A DNA stretch of 64,000 nucleotides from Anthoceros angustus (taxonomy: Eukaryota; Streptophyta; Anthocerotopsida; Anthocerotales; Anthocerotaceae), in contig MU008153.1 of assembly GCA_010909165.1 (NCBI GenBank), positions 124,001 through 188,000 on the forward strand. The letters run 5' to 3'. The notes beneath the pieces were generated by a model that searched no databases, was not told the DNA's origin, and was given only the letters and a program-made list of their open reading frames with translations. Below, piece after piece: positions 57,233-64,000 of this stretch. Position 1 is the stretch's first letter. Each line of letters begins with the position of its first letter. Position numbers and translations under genes: made by a program.

Positions 57233-58364
57233 TTACGTCAGATAGGTCACAAGACACAAGCACCTTCTACCTAGCTTCATGAGAGAGTGCAGAGCATTTG
57301 ATAGAGCAGCCTGTCACAAGCATTTGTGATTTCAATTCAATCCATGAACAGTTCCTCCAATTCCTTGCGTAGACTGGAAGCCATGCTCTGCAAACACAAT
57401 TTGAAAATTTCCTCAGGGACGCCGTTAGGGACCTGTTCTTGAAGACCAAGTTGGATTGAGTGTCCATCGATGGAGCGCCACTCAACCGTTGTCCAATACA
57501 GAAGCACTGTTCGGCAGTTCACGGGCCTGCTGCCACGATAAGCCTCCGTAAGCCTAAGCTTATGACCTACAGGTGCGCAGTCTGAAAAGAGGATCTCACT
57601 CGCCAGCCATTGCCATTGCACCGTGTCCGACGGCTGGTTGCAATCTCATCCTCGGCCATTTTCTGTTCACTCCCTGAAGACGCTCACTCACTCACTCAGT
57701 TACTCGATCAGGCATGTGGCCTTCTACCTGTGAGCACGGTGTCACCGAAATGCACATTTGCAGCGGCCTGATCTGGATCCTGCCGAGCTCATCTCAACTC
57801 AAAAAATTAATCCGCCTGGCAGTGCAGCGGCCCCGAACCTTGCGGAGCAAGAAGAATTGCGATCGCTCCTGAATCAAACCTTGTGCACAAGCTTGTGAAA
57901 TTCTGCCTTGTTCAAATCGAATTCATGAAAATTCCAGGGCCGCCTGTGGGAGCCTGCCAGTGCGCTGCTGATCAATCCTGAAGCAAGTCGCACATTTCGT
58001 CCGGCAAGGATGGACGAGAGCTCGCAAGCGCGGCGCGCGCGCGCGTCGCGGGAGGAGACGGCGGGGCGGCCGTCGCGGTGGCGACGCCGGAGCGTGAAAA
58101 TGACGGAGGCGAGGAGGCTGGGGGCCGCACGCACGCACGCTTCAGAGACGGGGCGCGGGTACGAGAGGGGCACAGAACTCTACAGTGGACTGGTGGGCAG
58201 TGGCAGTGGCAGTGGATGGAATCCGTCAGCTTGCAAGACTCCCGAGTGGATGTGAGGAATAAAGGCGGGAAGGAGAGGGGGGGCGAAAGGGGCCGCGGCG
58301 AAACTCCGGCGGGGGGTGAAAGTACGGCAGGCCATCGGGTCATGATGGCGCAGCATGGGCGGGC
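57233..58364. other. Upstream region of PHD copy A
   Basis: The near part (57233-57660) holds an open minus-strand stretch (57337-57621) that is probably 5' leader. An ATG at 57659 (MAEDEIATSRRTRCNG) could be an extra first exon, but the splice phase does not fit simply. The far part (58000-58330) is very GC-rich with CGCGCGCGCG near 58035. It also shares GCGTGAAAATGAC with the region upstream of copy B (58091 and 63294). No separate gene is supported. Confidence 0.5.
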
Positions 58365-58540
58365 GGCCACGTGGCGCATGCTGCACTTGTGGTGCAGATC
58401 GCATTCGGTTACGGATCTGCTGACTGTTCGATTTTTGAGGCCCATTACCCATTTTGAACATTTTTCGAATTTTGCGGCCATTTCCGTGTATTTTTCCGTT
58501 GCGATTGTCCGCCGACTGTAATCATCCGCTCGATCTCCAT
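58365..58540. repeat. Direct repeat flanking the PHD genes, copy 2
   Basis: Counterpart of 54255-54440; see there. It lies between the two PHD genes, upstream of A and downstream of B. The following 1000 bases (58541-59544) contain a GC palindrome at 58577-58607 (repeated GGGCCC) and no recognised gene. Confidence 0.65.
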
Positions 58541-59544
58541 CATGCATGAAAGAGGCCTGCCAGCCTGCTCATTGCCCGGCCCGGGCCCGGGCCCGGGCCA
58601 GCCCGGGGGACGTCCGTCCCCGGAAGTTTAATGAATTCCGCACCATTTTGTACCCTGCATCACAATTAGTGGGCTCCGCCTCCGCCAAAAAGCGCGCATC
58701 ATGTTTCATTAACGGGAAACAAAATCTACTGGCCTTTTCGTCTGCTCGAGTTCTCACCGCTCATGAATTCAGATGCCAAGCATTTGCACCACATAGAGTG
58801 CCACAGATTCACCGGATCAATTCAGCTCTCATTTCCAAGCCATGGACAGGGATCGACTTACTGTATGTACCTATCTCATCAGCAATTGCAAACGTAACCT
58901 AGTACCGGCTCAGTAACTCGCTACAATGTAAGTAAGCAATTCCGTTAATCAGTAGCCTCACACCACCCTCACCAATGAAACTACTTGTAGCCAACCAGCT
59001 GAAAACTGTGATATCGGACATCACCACACTGTTGTCACTCCTGTCACTAGCAGCTGCTAACCCATCAGATGTGGACAGTCAGGACTGTGCCACAAAACAT
59101 TTGCTAACTACACAGAGGAAGTTGGACCTAAACTAGACTCAAACAAGAATGTTCAAGACGAAGGAGACGAAAATAATCAATTTGTCCATCGATGCATGAC
59201 AAGGGGCCCGCATGCAGTCCATCTGTCCATGTTTACATGTACAACCCATCTAGCTGATGAATGATGCTCCGGAGAGAGGCTCTCGCTGTCAATCACTATG
59301 AATCATAGCTGCTGCTAACTAGCTCACTACTGTGCATGCGAAAACTTCTCGACGATTCTATTGGATCGGTATGTGGACACACTGGAAATCCGCTCAAGGC
59401 CCAAGGGTGACAAACTCTGGACAAAGATGAATGAATCTCTGGGGACACAGAAAATTCCAGGGCAAAGAGGGAGGACGCACAAGGTACAGCTTCTAAAACA
59501 TGCAAAGAATTGTACAGACTACTACCAGTAACTTGGTCAGACCG

Positions 59545-62449
59545 TCAGAGCATGGCATGAAACAGGTCGACTCCACATCTATGACACAGAAAACGGAGAG
59601 GGATGGGGTCCGCGTCCGAGATGCCCCCACATCTCGTGTGTTGCCATACTTCGCACATATCGCAAGCGATCATCCGCTCTCCGTCGTCGTCCTTTGTGCC
59701 ACAAGGGCAGTCCACAATCCAGCTGTCGTTGCCTCCTTCATAACGCCACTCGCTGCCCAGCTCGATGCCACTACCCAGAAGAACTACATGAGATCCCGAT
59801 TCGATGGCGCCAAAGAGTAAATCTTCGTCGTCTCCTTCCAGATCTGGAATCGCTTCCACCACGAAGCCCCGCATTATCTCGTACGTCTCTCGGAAAGCTC
59901 GTTGAGCCTCCTGCTTCAAATCACCCACTGTGGCATGTGGCGGTAACACAACTACCTCCGCGGGAGGGCTGGGTCGATTTCGCTTTGGGTCCTTGTCTTT
60001 CAGCGCCACGGTGCACATGACCCTCAGCATTTCATCGTCGTCCATGCCCCACTCATTGTTAGCACATTTGCGTGTGAGCTCACCTCTGTAGTCCTTGATA
60101 AACTGCTTCGTGTCCAGGATTATCCTTGAAGCTGTGGGGATTGCAGTAAGCACACTCTTCACGCCCCGCCTGGCTGGCTTGTAGCTTTCCAACACCTGTT
60201 TGTATAAATACACAATGTCACGAAGCACCTCTGCGCGACCAACCTCACATCCAGCCTCAGGTGTACTGGTTCGTAACTCTCGCCCAGCTGCGGAGCTTGG
60301 AGTCCCGGTGGCAACGTTGACATCCTCCAGGCTATATTCCAATACTTTCGTAATGGGATTTACAGCTCGGCGCACCACATGTGACCCCACAACCCTATTG
60401 CCCAAAGATTTGAGAACAAAGTCGAGCAATCCCGTATCCCCAATGTAGACCCGGGCTGCATCTCTCACATCCTGCCGGGGCATCCATTTCTTGTCACAGC
60501 TTTTCAGGGCTTCCACTATCACCTGCGTCGCTAGCTCCAACCTCTTGGTAGACCAACGGCAGGGCATATCTGGAGTTGGAGGTAGAGGACTGTTGGTACC
60601 GGTGGAGCTGCTCTTCTTTTCTGTGTAATCCTTGGATGCAGGCTTGCAGTAAGCTTTTGCTGAAACTGCCGGTTGCAGGGGCAGGCGGGCTTTCAGCTCG
60701 GTCATGAACCGGATGAGATCCCCAACTGTTTGAAGCAAATTGCCACTCATCCGCTGATACATGGACACAACGGCAATCACATCTTGATCCACACCATCAA
60801 AGTGCTGCATCAGCACGCTCAGAGGCATTCCTCGAATGGCCTCTATTGCCTTCATGTACATCTGCGCAGTTATCCCAAAACTTCCATGCCCGAACTTGTA
60901 TCCCCACCTCCCATACCAGGATTCACCATACGCCACAGAATGTATCAGACGAAGCTCTAGTGACCTTTTTTTGGCAACATCCTCAACGCTCACCTTCCTG
61001 TGCACAAGGGGCGAATAAACAATGTCAGGCCTGGTGTCACCATCTAACAAACTAAGGCAAAAAGTTGTCAGGTGGCCTCTTGGAGCATTGAAATGTCGCG
61101 AAAAGGGAATTCAGAATCTACACATGTACAGTAAAGCAACATCACTCGCCGACTTTCAAGACACACCTTCTCTTTCACTCTTCCACATTCATTCATTACA
61201 AGAATGAAGACATGCTCTGACCACTACATTGCCTTCAGGACGAGAGGAAACGCTCGAGTACCTAGCTCTCAGCATCGCACAGACTCGGTCCCATAAATCC
61301 ATAATCTCTCTCCCCGAAGCAAATTTGGATCCCTTCTCCCGGCCATTTATCCGCAGGAGGTGGCCAAAGCCGTTGCAGTGCAGTACGCCGTGAAGCAAAT
61401 GACTCTGTAAATCCAGAATACTGCCAATCACCGCATCCTCACCACAGGTAGGGCATGTGAACATATTTGCTGGGATCGGATCACTGCAGCCGGGGCATAC
61501 CTTTCCCCCGACCAACCCGACCAGTCCCATCGGCCTCTCCTCGATCTCAGGCGCGGGAATTATGAAGTGGTACCGCAGGTTTGACACCGGATGATGGCTC
61601 CACCCTGCACAAGTAGAGAGCGAGGTCAGACAATTGGATCCACAACCGCGCAGGACTCCTAAGTAAGAATTCCGCGAGTGAGCCTCCTACATCGATCCTA
61701 CGACTCCTCGTTCATGATCAAATTAACAAGAAGCACTTCTCAGCCAGCAATACTGTTCGCCTCAACGCGGAAACAAGCCCCGGCCTGGTCGTCAGTCGTG
61801 GAGTCAAAAGTCCATGACCAAGTCCAAACCTACAACTAAGACTTCGCTGTCGATGCGACGGGCCCTGTCCCTAAGCTTGCCGCATCGCCCTGACGACAGC
61901 GCTCCAGCTCTAGTAGCCATCTGGCCAGTGCGGTGTCGCCTTGAATTGTGCAAACTGGCAATCTCATCTCTGAAACTGTTCAAATGTGGGATCGGTTCCA
62001 ACACTGCGATTCCTACCCTGACATCTACGACGGCAGGTTCGGAAGCCTGCACGCCTCCTCAGCAGAAGTCTTCAATTGCATGCAGAACGAAGAGCATGCC
62101 TCAATACCGGAACAGACTACAAGAACACGGGACGACATGGTAAGATGCGCTTACCAATGCAACGGCAGTGGTCGCAGTGCGGATGCAGAGAATCTCGCAA
62201 TGCGCCTTCCTCAATAATTAGCAAGGAAATTCTGGAGCCGCTGGAATCCTCTGAAAGGCCTACTGACCACGCCGGCATGCCTTCGATGTTGTAGAGCTCC
62301 GGCTCTGCGCATTCCTCCAGGAATCTCCGAATGTTGTCCCTGAAGGGGCCATAGTAATCGGCCGGGCATCCTGGATCTCCAAAGGTGTGAAAGCCGAACA
62401 ACCTGTCTCCCCTCCTCCGCTTTCTTGTGCGATCAGCTGTCAAATACAT
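59545..62449 (-). CDS. MMD1-like: PHD-finger protein of the MMD1/DUET family (copy B)
   Basis: This tandem paralogue of 54929-57232 shares about 85-90% of residues in the main exon. The start ATG at 62449 gives MYLTADRTRKRRRGDRLFGF; then FRDNIRRFLEECAEPELYNI, CDHCRCIG, an intron of about 550 bp (against about 100 bp in copy A), GWSHHPVSNLRYHFIIPAPE, CPGCSDPIPANMFTCPTCGE, and KRSLELRLIHSVAYGESWYG. The C-terminal PHD has DCPCGTKDDDGERMIACDMC and RFLCHRCGVDLFHAML. The linker between the helical region and the winged-helix-like region differs most (SSSTGTNSPLPPTPDMP against a shorter one in A). All zinc ligands are kept in both copies, so both are probably functional readers of methylated histone H3. 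The stop is at 59545. Confidence 0.92.
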
Positions 62450-64000
62450 GCTGTTGCTTCAACGCATGAAGTGCTGCACAGCTCCAGACGTCCTCAATTG
62501 CCTGGCCCAAGGATCGGACCTCTCTGCTGGCAAGGACGTCGTTGATTGAGATGAAATTGCTTTGAACAAGTTCCACTGGAGCCTCAGAGGATCAGGGAGC
62601 TTAACATTGTTCTTCCGATGAGCCGAATAGCATTTTCTTGAAACCAAGAACCTGGACTCATCACAGGTCTGCACGGACAGAAGAGAGGGAGCACAGATCG
62701 GGACTGCTCAAGGCCATTTGTCTTCACGGCGCACATGAGCATCAAGATGATGTGCCGACGAGTACCTGGTGCAGGATGGACATGGCGGCAATGTGAAGGG
62801 GTTCCAGTTCGTAAGTTTGCGCTTGCAGGCAACCACTTCGGCTGTTCTCAATGCACTCCACCTCTCTGACGTTCATTTTGCATGCTCCCAGGACTCATTT
62901 CGGGGGGATTCCACTACAGAACTGCGAGCTGCCAGTGTAAATGCGACTCGTTCACAGCTTCACGGACCTCCTCGGAAACGCGTTCTCCTCAAGATCTAAG
63001 TGGCTGCAATTCCCGCAATCCTCCATCTCCAGGCAAAGCACGTGTTTGGGAGTCACTGGAAAACGCCCGAAACATCAAAAACCACCTCCTGACCGCTCCC
63101 AGCTCCTGACAAGGTTCCACGTCGCCGCAGGAGCTGGCGGCCGGGGAGCTGCTGGTGTGCTGTGCTCGGAGGGCAGACCAGGATTTGCAAGGACATCCGG
63201 TGTGCCTCGCAGGAATCCTGTGGGAGAAAGAAGCTGAGGCAACAGGCAGGTGGGGGAGAACGCAAGGGCCCCCCGGAAGGCCGCAAGATCTGAGCGTGAA
63301 AATGACACCCGCACCCAAGACCGCACCCGCACGCACGCACAGCGACGGGAGGAGGGAAGGATGGAGCTCGAGGTTGGAGGGGCAGAAACCTTGAAGTCTT
63401 GCAGGTCACGGCAGGAGATCGTCGGTGAGCTTGCAAGATGGACGCCGACGGAAGAAGCGCATCGTCGCCTGCAGCTGCTCGCCAACCAGAAAGAGAAGCG
63501 AGGAGAGAGAGGGAGGGAGAGAGGGAGAGAGAGAGAAGCGGGAAGCGGGGGGCGGGGGGAAAGGAAGGGTGCGGGCGGCGAAAGTGGCGAAACTGTGCCC
63601 CCGTCCACACAGCAGATTGAACTGTGACAAGAAAATGGATGCAGTTGGGTACCGATTCGTGGGAGAGGGAGAAATGGTGATTGCATGTAGGTGTGTACGC
63701 AGGCCGTTTCTGTCAAGCAACTGGAACAGGTGGTACATCTCAACGGTGACAGGTATTAGCACATTTGACCAGATGTGACTCTGACCTAACCGGACTTCAC
63801 ATTATGATCGATTAGGTGGGATGGTTCCTTCCGAAGTGACCAAGAAGGGATGGCCGGAAACATGGAAAAACACCCTCCTCTGTTTCTGCTGCACCTGGTA
63901 CCAGCAGGAGCACCAGTACCACTTCTCCATACATGTCTCTTCTTCTTCTGCAGGTACTCTGCATCACATTTTTCATTTCAGCCTGCACATCCCATGGTGC
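62450..64000. other. Upstream region of PHD copy B to window end
   Basis: No gene is supported. An open minus-strand stretch (62459-62674) directly upstream of the start is probably leader. Purine-rich GA tracts (63500-63545) and GCACGCACGCAC (63331) are present. They resemble the layout upstream of copy A, including GCGTGAAAATGAC at 63294. The last 250 bases are unremarkable. Confidence 0.5.

Noticed and set aside
58577-58607. GGGCCC palindrome as a terminator or origin
   Set aside because: A GC-rich simple repeat; nothing else supports a regulatory role.
63053-63743. Long minus-strand frames upstream of PHD copy B
   Set aside because: They translate purine/pyrimidine tracts into low-complexity Ser/Pro/Leu strings; no homology.

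Overview
The window looks like nuclear DNA of a streptophyte, most likely a seed-free land plant with compact genes. The single-copy genes match plant families: MMD1/DUET-type PHD proteins, a plant alpha-N-acetylglucosaminidase, a CHY1-type hydrolase and DNA polymerase delta subunit 2. Introns are GT..AG and often only about 60-150 bp. One coiled-coil gene resembles axonemal dynein light-chain-domain proteins, which would fit a lineage with flagellated sperm (bryophyte, lycophyte or fern grade). I cannot name the species.

Left part (1-28,110) is a nest of decayed retroelements. An old minus-strand Copia element is interrupted by an 18.4-kb plus-strand Copia element (2968-21387). That insert has its own LTRs, primer-binding site, polypurine tract and a perfect 5-bp target duplication. 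A Gypsy-type element (about 4243-14391) sits inside the gag region of the inner Copia. Both inner elements contain large tandem duplications, of gag in the Gypsy and of reverse transcriptase in the Copia. Beyond the nest lie a TBP-like pseudogene (23.0-23.6 kb), a second copy of the first 1.9 kb (24,512-26,409), another LTR (27,582-27,855) and a 54-bp minisatellite. Wherever two copies can be compared, differences cluster at CAG/CTG/CCG (CHG) sites. This points to cytosine methylation, either as a mutational cause or as a source of sequencing error.

Right part (28.5-62.5 kb) is gene-rich. In order it holds a long coiled-coil gene (minus), NAGLU (minus), a class 3 lipase with a membrane tail (plus), a CHY1/HIBCH-like hydrolase (minus), POLD2 (plus, divergent from the hydrolase), and two tandem MMD1-like PHD genes (minus). 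Between them are gene fragments at the DNA level: a POLD2 piece and a PPR piece near 41 kb, and an inverted, truncated copy of the lipase at 46.3-46.9 kb. A 1.7-kb block of unrelated tandem repeats lies at 43.9-45.6 kb.

The genes do not form one pathway: they are housekeeping functions (lagging-strand replication, valine/peroxisomal acyl-CoA metabolism, glycan degradation, lipid hydrolysis) beside likely reproductive genes (PHD pair, axonemal-like protein). No RNA gene, CRISPR array or prokaryotic-type operon was seen. I found no convincing new molecular system. The most unusual signals are the CHG-centred sequence decay, the exactly datable nest, and the shuffling of inverted gene pieces at 41-47 kb.
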